DNA of 64,000 nucleotides, taken from the NCBI GenBank assembly GCA_937927975.1, contig CALEZT010000118.1:1-64000 (forward strand), written 5' to 3'. This stretch comes from an uncultured Phycisphaerales bacterium. GTDB taxonomy: Bacteria > Planctomycetota > Phycisphaerae > Sedimentisphaerales > Anaerobacaceae. Positions 28,424 through 36,889 of the stretch are shown piece after piece (positions within the stretch are counted from its first letter, which is position 1; each line of letters opens with the position of its first letter). The notes beneath the pieces were generated by a model. That model saw nothing but the letters and a program-made list of their open reading frames with translations, was not told where the DNA came from and did no database searches. A program made the position numbers and the translations under genes.

Positions 28424-29695
28424 TTAGGCGGATTCCTTGCGGATGTTCTGCCGGGCGGCTGTGAGGGGGGCCTTGCCTTCGACGATGTCCCTCGTGATGA
28501 CGTAGCTGGCCGGTTTGGGCTCCTCGGGCAACTGGTACATCAGGTCGATCATGAGCTCCTCGGCGATCGCGCGCAGGGCCCGGGCGCCGGTGTCCCGCGT
28601 AAGGGCCTTGCGAGCCAGCGCTCGCAGGGCGTCGTCCGTGAACTCCAGGTCCGCATCGTCCATCTCGAAGAACCGCTGGTATTGCTTGCACAGGGCGTTT
28701 CGAGGTTTGGTCAGGATGTCCACCAGGGCGTCCACGTCGAGGGCGCCCAGGGGTGCGATCACCGGCAGTCGGCCGACCATCTCGGGGATCATTCCAAACT
28801 CGATGATGTCCTCCGGGATGACCTGGCTGAGCACATCGGTCAGATCGGCCTTATCGTCCACCTGACCGGAGATTTCCGAGTCGAAACCGATCATCTTGCG
28901 GCCCAGACGCTTACGCACGATGTTGTCCAGGCCGACGAAGGTCCCGCCGCAGATGAACAGGATGTTGCTCGTGTCCATCTGGATGTACGACTGCTCGGGG
29001 TGCTTGCGGCCGCCCTGGGGCGGGATGTTCGAGATCGTCCCTTCGAGCATTTTGAGCAGGGCCTGCTGTACGCCTTCGCCCGACACGTCCCGCGTGATCG
29101 ACACGTTCTGATTCGTCTTGCCGATCTTGTCGATTTCGTCGATGTAGACGATGCCTCTCTGCGCGGATTCGAGGTCAAAATCGGCGTTCTGCAGCAGTCG
29201 CAGGAGGAAGTTCTCCACGTCCTCGCCGACGTAACCCGCTTCGGTCACAGTCGTTGCATCGCAGATGGCGAAGGGCACGTCGAGCTTGTGGGCCAGGGTC
29301 TTGGCCAGGAGGGTCTTGCCGCTGCCGGTGGGCCCGATGAGCAGGACGTTGGATTTGTCCAGATCGATCTCGCTGTCGCCGATATCGCCGTGAAGGAGCC
29401 GTTTGTAGTGGTTGTGCACCGCCACCGACAGGTACTTCTTGGCCTTCTCCTGGCCGATCACGTACTGATCCAGGTATTCCTTGATCTCTCGCGGTTTGGG
29501 CGTGGCCCTGGAACTCGACCGCTGCCCGTCCACCTGGCGGCGGTTCTGTTTGATGATGTTATGGCACAGCTCCACGCACTCGGGGCAAATGAACACGTCA
29601 TCCGGCCCTTCGATCAGCGTATCGGCCTGATTGCCCGAGCGGCCGCAGAAGCTGCAGATGGCCTTCGATTTCCTCGTGCCTGATTGTTTGGTCAT
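28424..29695 (-). CDS. clpX: ATP-dependent protease ATP-binding subunit ClpX
   Basis: Unfoldase that feeds substrates to ClpP. The 423-residue product has the N-terminal zinc-binding domain ([12 protein letters not shown] and [10 protein letters not shown]), Walker [16 protein letters not shown], Walker [11 protein letters not shown], sensor/arginine-finger regions ([11 protein letters not shown]) and the pore loop GYVGEDVE. ClpP-binding (IGF-type) loop: [11 protein letters not shown]. Length and order are canonical. clpP is not in the window. Confidence 0.97.
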   Translation of the reverse strand: MTKQSGTRKSKAICSFCGRSGNQADTLIEGPDDVFICPECVELCHNIIKQNRRQVDGQRSSSRATPKPREIKEYLDQYVIGQEKAKKYLSVAVHNHYKRLLHGDIGDSEIDLDKSNVLLIGPTGSGKTLLAKTLAHKLDVPFAICDATTVTEAGYVGEDVENFLLRLLQNADFDLESAQRGIVYIDEIDKIGKTNQNVSITRDVSGEGVQQALLKMLEGTISNIPPQGGRKHPEQSYIQMDTSNILFICGGTFVGLDNIVRKRLGRKMIGFDSEISGQVDDKADLTDVLSQVIPEDIIEFGMIPEMVGRLPVIAPLGALDVDALVDILTKPRNALCKQYQRFFEMDDADLEFTDDALRALARKALTRDTGARALRAIAEELMIDLMYQLPEEPKPASYVITRDIVEGKAPLTAARQNIRKESA

Positions 29696-30155
29696 CCTGT
29701 TCTCTCGTTCTGAACGCTATTTGTTACACGATTTTGTCTGATTGTAGCCCACGCGATCCTGCGAGGCAAGGGTTTTCGGGACTCTCAGGGCTGCAGATCT
29801 CCTGCGAATCTCGATATCTTCTGTGCGGCCGCGAACAGAATTTTCTGGAATGCAGAGGAGAAATCGGGTAGAACAAACACAGTGGTTGCAGGGTTGTTTC
29901 CGCAGGCTCTGGGGCGAGGTCCGCGGACGCCACCGAGTACGGACGTGGGGGAAGGTCGTACCGTGGAATGGAGCGGGAAATGAGGACGCTGTGGGTGTTC
30001 TTGCGTCGAAACGGAAAGGGGGGCGGCACAGTCTACACACATTTCATGCTTGGGTAGCAGGCAGGTGAATCCGATTTCGCGCGATCTCTCCGCATGGGGT
30101 GTGTCCCGCATGTCGAGGGGATCGGTTTGAGGTTCGCAAGAGAAGGAGGAAAACC
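29696..30155. other. Intergenic region upstream of the LamG protein
   Basis: About 460 bp between divergent genes clpX and the LamG protein. Short open frames exist on both strands but none has a ribosome site or recognisable sequence. It presumably holds both promoters; I could not pick out convincing -35/-10 pairs. Confidence 0.5.
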
Positions 30156-32450
30156 ATGGGTAAGAGGTATCTCTGTTGTCTGGCGTGTCTCTTGTCGCTG
30201 GGAATGGCTCGTGCAAGCCTGGCGGAACTGGTCGGTCACTGGACTTTCGATGAGGGAGGCGGGACGGTGGTGGCCGATTCCTCGGGAAAGGGAAACCACG
30301 GCACGATCGTGAACAAGCCGACCTGGATTCCCGGCGTCTTCGGGAAAGCCATGGAGTTTCACGGTCTGGGCGCCGCCGGCGGAGGCGGGGACTACATCAA
30401 CTGCGGCGGCGACGCCAGTCTGAACATTCAAAGCCAGATCTCCATCGCGCTGTGGATCAAGCCCGGCGCCGACGACCCTGAGGGAAAGGGCACGGAAACC
30501 GCGCCGATGGCCAAGGCGCTGAGCACGGCCAGTCCGAGCTGGAGCTGGCAGGTGCGGTATGGATGGGCCAGTCCCCAGCCCTTCATGGCGTTCACGTTCA
30601 ACACGTCGCCCAGGGCCTGGGCCTACGTCGGCCGCAAGCTCAACCGGGACGAATGGTGCCACATCGCCTGCGCCCACGATGGAGCGACCTTGAGAGCCTA
30701 CCTCGACGGCGAACTGGCCGGCGAGACCGCCATGGGTCAAATCACGGGCAGCACGTGCCCGGTCCTGATCGGCTCGGATGGTTGGGGATGCGACTGGATC
30801 GGCGGGATCGACGATGTCAGGATCTACAACCATTGTCTGACCGCAGAGGAGCTCAAGGGGATCCTTGCCGGCGCCGGCGTGGAGTTGGCCAAGGAACCCA
30901 GTCCTGAGGACAGAGAGACGGATGTGCTGTGCAGCACCGCCTTGAGCTGGACGGCCGGGCAGTTCGCCGCGACGCACGATGTCTACTTCGGCACGGTCTT
31001 TGACGACGTCAACGAAGCCAGCCGGTCCGACTCGAAAGGCGTTCTCGTCAGCCAGGATCAGGCGGACGCCCTGTACCAGCCGGCAGACGCCCTCGAATAT
31101 GGCAAGACTTACTATTGGCGGGTGGACGAAGTCAACGCAGCCCCCGACAGCACGATCTTCAAAGGCCTGACCTGGAGCTTCACGGTCGAGCCCTACGCCT
31201 ACCCGATCAAGAGCGTGACGGCCAAGGCCTCCAGCACGCAGCCGGGCCTGAACGTGCAGAACATCGTCAACGGTGCGGGACTCAACGACCTGGACCAGCA
31301 TTCGACCGAAGCGACGCAGATGTGGACGAGCACCAACGCCAAGCCGCATTGGGTCCAGTTCGAATTCGCAAAGACCTACAAACTGCATGAGATGTGGGTC
31401 TGGAACTCCAACCAGTTGGTCGAGAGCATGATCGGCATGGGAGCCAGGAGCGTCCGAATCGAGTACTCCGTCGATGGACAGACATGGACGCCGCTGGACG
31501 ATGTGCCGGAGTTCGGCAGGGCAGACGGCACGCCGACCTATACCGCCAACACGACGGTTGATTTCGGCGGAGCCATGGCGAAGTTCGTCAAGCTCTCGAT
31601 CGACAGCAACTGGGGCGGCATGGTCGCCCAGGCGGGTCTCAGCGAGGTGCGGTTCTTCCACGTGCCATTGCAGGCCTACAGCCCTGAGCCAGCGGATGGA
31701 GTTGCGGACGTCAGCGTCGATGGCGATCTGAGCTGGCGGCCCGGCCGGGACGCGACCTCGCACATGGTGTACATCGGCGCCGACAGCGCCGCGGTCGCCG
31801 GCGGCGCCGTCTCGGGCCAGAGCGTCAGTGATCGCAGTTACAGTCCCGCAGGCTTGATCCTCGGGACGAAGTACTTCTGGAAGGTCGATGAAGTCGGTCC
31901 CGCAGGAACCACGGCCGGCGACGTCTGGAGCTTCACGACGCAAGCGTTTCTCGTGGTTGACGACTTCGAAGGCTACACCGACAACATCGACGCCGAAGCG
32001 ACGATCTGGCACGCCTGGATCGACGGTCTCACCGACGGCAAGAGCGGCTCGCAGGTCGGGTACACGGAAGCTCCATTCGCCGAGAAGACGATCGTTCATG
32101 GCGGCAGGCAGTCGATGCCGCTTCAGTACGGCAACACGTCCTTCGCGTTCTCGGAGGCCACGACGACCTTCGACTCGGTCCAGGACTGGACCGCCCACGG
32201 CGTCAAGACCCTGGCGGTCTGGTTCGCCGGCGCCGCGGACAACGGCGGGCAATTGTACGCGAAGATCAACGGGGTGAAGGTTGCCTACGACGGTGCCCCG
32301 GCAGACCTGGCCAGCGCAGAATGGCGTGCATGGAGCATCGATCTGTCCAAAGTCAGCGGCGTCAAGCAGGTCCGCACGTTGACGATCGGCGTCGAGGGCT
32401 CGGGAGCCAAGGGAGTCTTGTACTTCGACGACATCCGGCTCCTGCCGTAG
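30156..32450 (+). CDS. Secreted LamG / discoidin (F5/8 type C) domain protein
   Basis: 764 residues with a signal peptide (LCCLACLLSLGMARASLA). Domain order: LamG/concanavalin-like fold (ELVGHWTFDEGGG to about residue 230, with WCHIACAHDGATLRAYLDGE), a Fn3-like module (STALSWTAGQFAATHDVYFG ... YYWRVDEVNA), a discoidin domain (about 345-500, VRIEYSVDGQTWTPLDDVPEF), a second Fn3-like module, and a C-terminal beta domain (VVDDFEGYTD ... VLYFDDIRL). This is a common planctomycete layout for surface or secreted carbohydrate-binding proteins. A strong AAGGAGG site precedes the ATG. No catalytic domain is visible. Confidence 0.83.
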   Translation: MGKRYLCCLACLLSLGMARASLAELVGHWTFDEGGGTVVADSSGKGNHGTIVNKPTWIPGVFGKAMEFHGLGAAGGGGDYINCGGDASLNIQSQISIALWIKPGADDPEGKGTETAPMAKALSTASPSWSWQVRYGWASPQPFMAFTFNTSPRAWAYVGRKLNRDEWCHIACAHDGATLRAYLDGELAGETAMGQITGSTCPVLIGSDGWGCDWIGGIDDVRIYNHCLTAEELKGILAGAGVELAKEPSPEDRETDVLCSTALSWTAGQFAATHDVYFGTVFDDVNEASRSDSKGVLVSQDQADALYQPADALEYGKTYYWRVDEVNAAPDSTIFKGLTWSFTVEPYAYPIKSVTAKASSTQPGLNVQNIVNGAGLNDLDQHSTEATQMWTSTNAKPHWVQFEFAKTYKLHEMWVWNSNQLVESMIGMGARSVRIEYSVDGQTWTPLDDVPEFGRADGTPTYTANTTVDFGGAMAKFVKLSIDSNWGGMVAQAGLSEVRFFHVPLQAYSPEPADGVADVSVDGDLSWRPGRDATSHMVYIGADSAAVAGGAVSGQSVSDRSYSPAGLILGTKYFWKVDEVGPAGTTAGDVWSFTTQAFLVVDDFEGYTDNIDAEATIWHAWIDGLTDGKSGSQVGYTEAPFAEKTIVHGGRQSMPLQYGNTSFAFSEATTTFDSVQDWTAHGVKTLAVWFAGAADNGGQLYAKINGVKVAYDGAPADLASAEWRAWSIDLSKVSGVKQVRTLTIGVEGSGAKGVLYFDDIRLLP

Positions 32451-32496
32451 TCGCTTCTTCTCGTCGAAGCGAAGTTGCCTGTGTTGAGTACGAAAT

Positions 32497-32538
32497 GATG
32501 CCGGCAGCCTAAGCTGCAAGAGCTTGGCTGCCGGCATC
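32497..32538. terminator. Hairpin between convergent genes
   Basis: The arms GATGCCGGCAGCC and GGCTGCCGGCATC pair perfectly, extended inward by AAGCT/AGCTT around one bulge. It lies between the LamG gene and korC, which converge here. There is no long T-run on either side, so efficiency is uncertain. Confidence 0.65.
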
Positions 32539-32563
32539 CTCTATGGACACGTCGATGATGCGG

Positions 32564-33127
32564 CTATGTCTGCTGGAGAGCGTACTGGGCTCCTCGGCGA
32601 AGGGCCTCTGCATTCATGGGGATTGTCTTGCGGTGACGTTCGGCCAGCACGTCGGGCAGGGCCTCGGCCGCCTGCTGGGGGTTGAGAAAACCCCGCTTGC
32701 CCAGGTACGCGCCGAGCATGACCATGTTGGCGCTCTTGGGAGAGCCCGCTTCGATGGCGAGTTCCTCGGCCGGCACGCCGACGATTTCGATGCCGTCGGG
32801 GACCGAGTGCAGGCTCTGGATCAGCGAGCTGTTGAAAATGAGCAGGCCGCCGGGTTTGAGGCGCGGTGCAAACTTGCTGAGAGACGCCTTGTTGCAGATT
32901 ACCAGGGAGTTCGGCGCGCCGACGATGGGGCAGGCGATCGGCCGGTTGGAGACGACCACCATGCAGTTGGCTGTTCCACCGCGGACTTCGGCCCCGTAGG
33001 AGGGCATGTACGTCACCTCCAGGCCGGCCCGCATGGCCGTCTGCGCCAGAAGCTTGCCCGCCAGGACGATCCCCTGGCCGCCGAAACCGGCCAGGACCAT
33101 TTCTTCATACAGGTAGTCCGTTGCCAT
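32564..33127 (-). CDS. korC: 2-oxoacid:ferredoxin oxidoreductase, gamma subunit
   Basis: The 187-residue gamma subunit of a four-subunit 2-oxoacid:ferredoxin oxidoreductase. Family marks are VLAGFGGQGIVLAGKLLAQ, TYMPSYGAEVRGGTANC and MVMLGAYLGKRG. The ATG at 33127 overlaps the korB stop codon (TAATG), so translation is coupled. Korarchaeal-type names (kor, for 2-oxoglutarate) are used because the four-gene pattern and a separate small ferredoxin fit KorABCD; 2-oxoisovalerate (Vor) specificity is also possible. Confidence 0.92.
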   Translation of the reverse strand: MATDYLYEEMVLAGFGGQGIVLAGKLLAQTAMRAGLEVTYMPSYGAEVRGGTANCMVVVSNRPIACPIVGAPNSLVICNKASLSKFAPRLKPGGLLIFNSSLIQSLHSVPDGIEIVGVPAEELAIEAGSPKSANMVMLGAYLGKRGFLNPQQAAEALPDVLAERHRKTIPMNAEALRRGAQYALQQT

Positions 33128-33876
33128 TATCCTTTCATCCGTCCGATCGGGAAGACCTTGCTCATGTGGTCCTCGATCCATTTCATCGCGTCGCCGGGGG
33201 CCATCCGCCAGTACGTCGGGCAGGGGGACAGGACTTCCACGAGCGAGAGTCCTTGAGCCCCCTGGACCTGTAGCTCGAAGGCGTGTTTGATCGCGGCCTT
33301 GGTCTGCTGGATTCGAGGCACGCTGCTCAGGGCGCACCGCTCCACATACACCGCCCCCGGAAGCAGGGCCATGATCTCCGAGATCTGCAGGGGGAATCCC
33401 TGGCCGTTGGATTGACGGCCCTGGGGCGTCGTCGCGGTGACTTGTCCCAGCATGGTGGTGGGGGCCATCTGGCCGCCGGTCATGCCGAAGACCGCGTTGT
33501 TGATGAAGACCACCGTGAGCTGTTCGGCCCGGTGGGCGGCGTGGATGATCTCCGCGGTGCCGATGGCCGCCAGATCGCCGTCGCCCTGATACGAGAAGAC
33601 GATCTTGTCGGGATTCGTTCGCTTCATGCCGGTGGCGACGGCGGGGGCCCGACCGTGGGCGACTTCGATCATGTCCACGTCGAGGTAATTGTACATCAGG
33701 ACCGCACAGCCGACCGGAGCGATTCCGATCGTGCGATCCCGGATGCCGAGCTCGTCGATCACTTCCGCGACGAGGCGGTGGGCGATGCCATGGCCGCAGC
33801 CCGGACAATAGTGCGTCGGGCAGTCCTTCAGGACGGAGGTCCGCTTGAATACCATTTTCATAGTCGCTTGTGCCAT
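33127..33876 (-). CDS. korB: 2-oxoacid:ferredoxin oxidoreductase, TPP-binding beta subunit
   Basis: The 249-residue thiamine-pyrophosphate subunit. It shows HYCPGCGHGIAHRLVAE, YQGDGDLAAIGTAEIIHAAHR (the TPP motif GDGD with the downstream Asn in VVFINNAVFGMTGGQMAPTT) and CPTYWRM. The CPGCGHG Cys pair belongs to the iron-sulfur or structural site of this family. The ATG at 33876 is preferred over one at 33885 because GGAAG lies just upstream. The gap to korA is 31 bp. Confidence 0.93.
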   Translation of the reverse strand: MAQATMKMVFKRTSVLKDCPTHYCPGCGHGIAHRLVAEVIDELGIRDRTIGIAPVGCAVLMYNYLDVDMIEVAHGRAPAVATGMKRTNPDKIVFSYQGDGDLAAIGTAEIIHAAHRAEQLTVVFINNAVFGMTGGQMAPTTMLGQVTATTPQGRQSNGQGFPLQISEIMALLPGAVYVERCALSSVPRIQQTKAAIKHAFELQVQGAQGLSLVEVLSPCPTYWRMAPGDAMKWIEDHMSKVFPIGRMKG

Positions 33877-33907
33877 CACTTCCATGCCTGTTCTGCGTTG
33901 GCCGCGG

Positions 33908-34981
33908 TCAGGCCTGTTCTTGTTTGCTGTTGACCGTGAGTTGTCGAATCCTGTCCAGGATCTCGTCGACGGTCGGGATGCCGCCGCCCGGTCGGCCGTG
34001 AAGCAGGACAGGGGCTTTGCCCGCAACCGCGAGCTTCACGTCCTCGACCATCTGGCCCGCGCTCATTTCCACAGTCAGGAAGATCGGAAATCGCTCCGCG
34101 GCCCGGCTGATCTGCTCCGAAGGGAACGGCCAGAGGGTGATCGGCCGGATCAGGCCGGCGGGGATGCCCTCGTCCCGGGCTCGGTCCACCGCGGACCTGA
34201 CGATCCGGGCCGCGACTCCGTACGCGATCGTCACGATCTCCGCGTCGTCCACGCGGTACTCTTCACAGAGGACCTCCTGCTTCTGGATCTGTCGGTATCG
34301 GGCCTGGAGCTTGTTGTTGTGGGCTTCGAGCGCTCCGTCGGCCAGCCACAGCGAGCGGACGATGTTCTGAGGCCTGTCTTTGGCGCCCGTCAGGGCCCAC
34401 TCCTTGGCCGGCAATTCCCGGCGGGGCTTGGGCTCCAGCGAGATCGGCTCCATCATCTGTCCGAGCACGCCGTCCGCAAGGATCATCACCGTGATCAAAT
34501 ACTGGTCGGCCAGGTCGAACGCCAGGGGCATGCAGTCGGCCATCTCCTGCACGCTGGCCGGGCCCAGCACGATGGATCGATAATCTCCATGCCCGCCGCC
34601 GCGAGTGGCCTGGAAGTAGTCCGCCTGGGAAGGGGCGATGTTCCCGAGTCCGGGCCCGCCGCGCATGACGTTGATCACGACCGCCGGCAGTTCCGCCCCG
34701 GCCATGTAGCTGAGGCCCTCCTGCATCAGGCTGACGCCGGGACTGGAGGAACTGGTCATCGCGCGCTTTCCGGTCGCGGAGGCCCCGAAGACCATGTTGA
34801 TGGCCGCCAGCTCGCTTTCGCTCTGAATGAACACCCTGCCCTCCTCGGGCATTCGCCTGGCCATATAGGCGGAGATTTCGTTCTGCGGCGTGATCGGGTA
34901 GCCGAAATAGGCGTCGCAGCCGGCGATGATCGCCGCTTCCGCCATCGCCTCATTCCCGCACATCAGAATCCGTTCGTTCAC
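33908..34981 (-). CDS. korA: 2-oxoacid:ferredoxin oxidoreductase, alpha subunit
   Basis: 357 residues with the pyrimidine-binding and domain II regions of the alpha subunit: GCDAYFGYPITPQNEIS, FIQSESELAAINMVFGASATGKRAMTSSSSPGVSLM, GGPGLGNIAPSQADYFQ and the C-terminal VEMSAGQMVEDVKLAV. The start is GTG at 34981 with AGAGGAAAG upstream, overlapping the stop of the relic frame before it (GTGA). An anaerobic enzyme class: it oxidises a 2-oxoacid to the acyl-CoA with reduced ferredoxin, or runs in reverse. Confidence 0.93.
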   Translation of the reverse strand: MNERILMCGNEAMAEAAIIAGCDAYFGYPITPQNEISAYMARRMPEEGRVFIQSESELAAINMVFGASATGKRAMTSSSSPGVSLMQEGLSYMAGAELPAVVINVMRGGPGLGNIAPSQADYFQATRGGGHGDYRSIVLGPASVQEMADCMPLAFDLADQYLITVMILADGVLGQMMEPISLEPKPRRELPAKEWALTGAKDRPQNIVRSLWLADGALEAHNNKLQARYRQIQKQEVLCEEYRVDDAEIVTIAYGVAARIVRSAVDRARDEGIPAGLIRPITLWPFPSEQISRAAERFPIFLTVEMSAGQMVEDVKLAVAGKAPVLLHGRPGGGIPTVDEILDRIRQLTVNSKQEQA

Positions 34982-35216
34982 GTTCTTTCCTCTTGCTCCA
35001 TCCATCGATCGAGGTAGCTCTTCACCTTCTCCACGAAATCCCGTGCCGTGTTCAGCAGGTCCTCTGCCTCTTCCCGAGCACGTCAACATCTGAGTCCTTT
35101 GTCGCCTCGCCCCTGGCGTACGAGCCGTAGAGGATGACCCGCCTGATGCTCTCGCCGTAAGTCTCATGCAGATGAGCCTTTACGCGATCCACCAAACGTT
35201 TCGCCTTCGGGTCCAT
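34978..35216 (-). pseudogene. Relic of a MNT nucleotidyltransferase joined to a HEPN-like 3' end
   Basis: Read from 35216, the frame begins MDPKAKRLVDRVKAHLHET and continues VILYGSYARGEATKDSDVDV. That is the GSYARG...SDxD hallmark of minimal nucleotidyltransferases. It is then cut off: the frame hits a stop after about 57 codons. In the next frame the sequence reads AREEAEDLLNTARDFVEKVK then SYLDRWMEQEERT and stops, resembling the C-terminal helix of HEPN proteins. A deletion joining adjacent MNT and HEPN genes would explain this. It sits between korD and korA; its last stop overlaps the korA start. Confidence 0.6.
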
Positions 35217-35220
35217 GCTT

Positions 35221-35499
35221 TCACCAGTTCTCCTGGACGGGATGTTCAGTGCTCTTCCTGATGGCTGCGGCTACGTCGCGGATGCGGCTGGCTTCTTCGC
35301 GGGAGACTTCGATGACCCCCTCCGGGCAAATGATCGCACATCGGCTGCACCCGGTGCAGTCGGCGTTTCTGGCAATCGCGGGATAGTACCCGTTCTTGTT
35401 CGATTCCGTCGAAATTTCGATGCTGTGTTTCGGGCAGACCGCCACGCAAAGACCGCAGCCCTTGCATCGTTCTGCGTCGATGACCACTTTGCCTGCCAT
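35221..35499 (-). CDS. korD: 2-oxoacid:ferredoxin oxidoreductase, 2x[4Fe-4S] ferredoxin subunit
   Basis: A 92-residue ferredoxin with two complete cluster motifs: CKGCGLCVAVCPKHSIEI and CTGCSRCAIICPEGVIEV. It is the delta subunit and electron acceptor of the KorABCD complex and the first gene of the operon korD-(relic)-korA-korB-korC. GTAGGAA precedes the ATG. The order DABC is common for Kor/Vor operons. Confidence 0.93.
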   Translation of the reverse strand: MAGKVVIDAERCKGCGLCVAVCPKHSIEISTESNKNGYYPAIARNADCTGCSRCAIICPEGVIEVSREEASRIRDVAAAIRKSTEHPVQENW

Positions 35500-35849
35500 T
35501 TCCTACGTCCCTGGCACTTGTCCAACCCTAAAATTCGCCCGGACGACCAAACGTGACGGGCCGCGCCTCTCCGTTCCATCTGCATCATGAATATGCTAAC
35601 AGTCTGCTTCCGCACTGTAAAGAACAAAACGAGTCCATCCCGGCAGTGGGATCGTCCGTGGGCGGCGCCTGCGGGATTCGCCGCAAGTGCTTGATCCTAC
35701 TGAGATTACGCGGCGTGTGGCGATGGCGTGCGAAGCTGAAGTGGCGGACGGCTGGTCGCACGCGGACAGTGGGGAGCTGAGGTGTGCGTAAACGAAGAAG
35801 GACGGGGTCCCATGGGGAGCCCCGTCCTTTGGTTCGATAAGAAGGAAGA
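35500..35849 (-). terminator. Gap holding the terminator of the PEP-CTERM-like gene
   Basis: A 350-bp gap without a gene. At 35800-35827 a perfect 8-bp stem (GGACGGGG / CCCCGTCC, 12-nt loop) follows the stop of the minus-strand PEP-CTERM-like gene, with TTCTTCG beyond it. The remainder should contain the korD promoter; no convincing boxes were identified. Confidence 0.65.
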
Positions 35850-36356
35850 TCAGAGTGCTCTCTTCCTGCGGAGCCAGTTCACCAGGCCGGCACCGAGGCT
35901 GCCGAGCAGAATCGCTCCCGGAGCGGGAACCGCCGGGCAAGGAGCGCTCGTCAGTTGGGTATAGAAACCGGCGGCACTGAAACCTGCTCCACCGTCCCCT
36001 TGAATCGTCAGCTCATGGGAGCCGATGGCCAAAAGGATCTCTCCACCCGAGTAGCTGGGATCCAGCCATTGCGACTCCCCCGGATCGCCGAAGCCGGTCG
36101 GCATGCCGGCGTAGGGGGCGCTGGTCGTCAGGATGAGCGAGCCAAAATCGTACACGGAGTAATTGTCGCCCACCACGAAAGCATCGGTAATCCTGAAACA
36201 GGCGGGGCTCGTCAGGCTGAAAACGTACGGCGAACCGACTGAGTCGGCGAAAGACAGATCGACCTGATCATAACTCCAGCCTGCGTCCAGGACCGGCGCT
36301 GCCGAAGCCGTACCGGCAATCATTGCGAACAAACAGAGAACCGCTACTTTCTTCAT
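35850..36356 (-). CDS. Secreted protein with PEP-CTERM-like sorting signal
   Basis: 168 residues: signal peptide (MKKVAVLCLFAMIAGTASA), a compact beta-rich domain and a C-terminal tail VPAPGAILLGSLGAGLVNWL followed by RRKRAL. Pro-x-Pro, a short transmembrane helix and an Arg-rich end are the PEP-CTERM/exosortase sorting pattern, in the VPAPGA variant common in Phycisphaerae. The third of three consecutive ATGs (36356) is chosen because AGGAG abuts the first. Exosortase is not in the window. Function of the domain unknown. Confidence 0.82.
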   Translation of the reverse strand: MKKVAVLCLFAMIAGTASAAPVLDAGWSYDQVDLSFADSVGSPYVFSLTSPACFRITDAFVVGDNYSVYDFGSLILTTSAPYAGMPTGFGDPGESQWLDPSYSGGEILLAIGSHELTIQGDGGAGFSAAGFYTQLTSAPCPAVPAPGAILLGSLGAGLVNWLRRKRAL

Positions 36357-36889
36357 CATCATCTCCTCAAAAAACCTTGACAGAACGATTCATCCGGCCC
36401 AACTGGCGACGTGCAACAGAGCTGCCAGGGCCATTACAATCTTTCGGGTTTGCCCGCCCCAAGCGGTGTTCTTCGAAAGGCCTCTTCTTCGTTCACTGAT
36501 GTCTCGAACGGCCCCCGATCCCAAGTCTCTTCCATGAATGATAAAGCGAATTCTATCATTTCGGTGTCCCTTTGTCAAGAGTAAACTGACGCAAGATCAA
36601 AGAGAACGCGTGTCGGGCCGATAATCCAGCGGATGCGATTGCGGTCTTCGAGACGAAACTGCGACTTGTCGGTCCGCTGTTTTTGTGCTTGAATTGTGCG
36701 ACATGAAGAGCCTACTGTTTAGCTCGACCGATCTCGCGGGGTTCACCCCGGTCTCATTTGGAGTCAGTCACACACATGCACAACGCAACCATCGGAAAAC
36801 CTCGGATGAAGCTCAACGGAAACAGAATGCGTATGCAGCACCTACCACTGCGACGTCCTCGATCGAGTGATGGGCGACGTACAGACAGG
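36357..36889. other. Intergenic region without a recognised gene
   Basis: About 530 bp between the PEP-CTERM-like gene and the isochorismatase-ThuA gene, which are divergent. A frame open from 36758 to the gene start at 36890 could extend that protein by 44 residues, but those residues look non-conserved and would hide the signal peptide. Nothing else was recognised. Confidence 0.5.

Noticed and set aside
30033..32537. 834-codon minus-strand frame opposite the LamG protein
   Set aside because: Antisense shadow of a gene with a strong ribosome site, signal peptide and recognisable domains.
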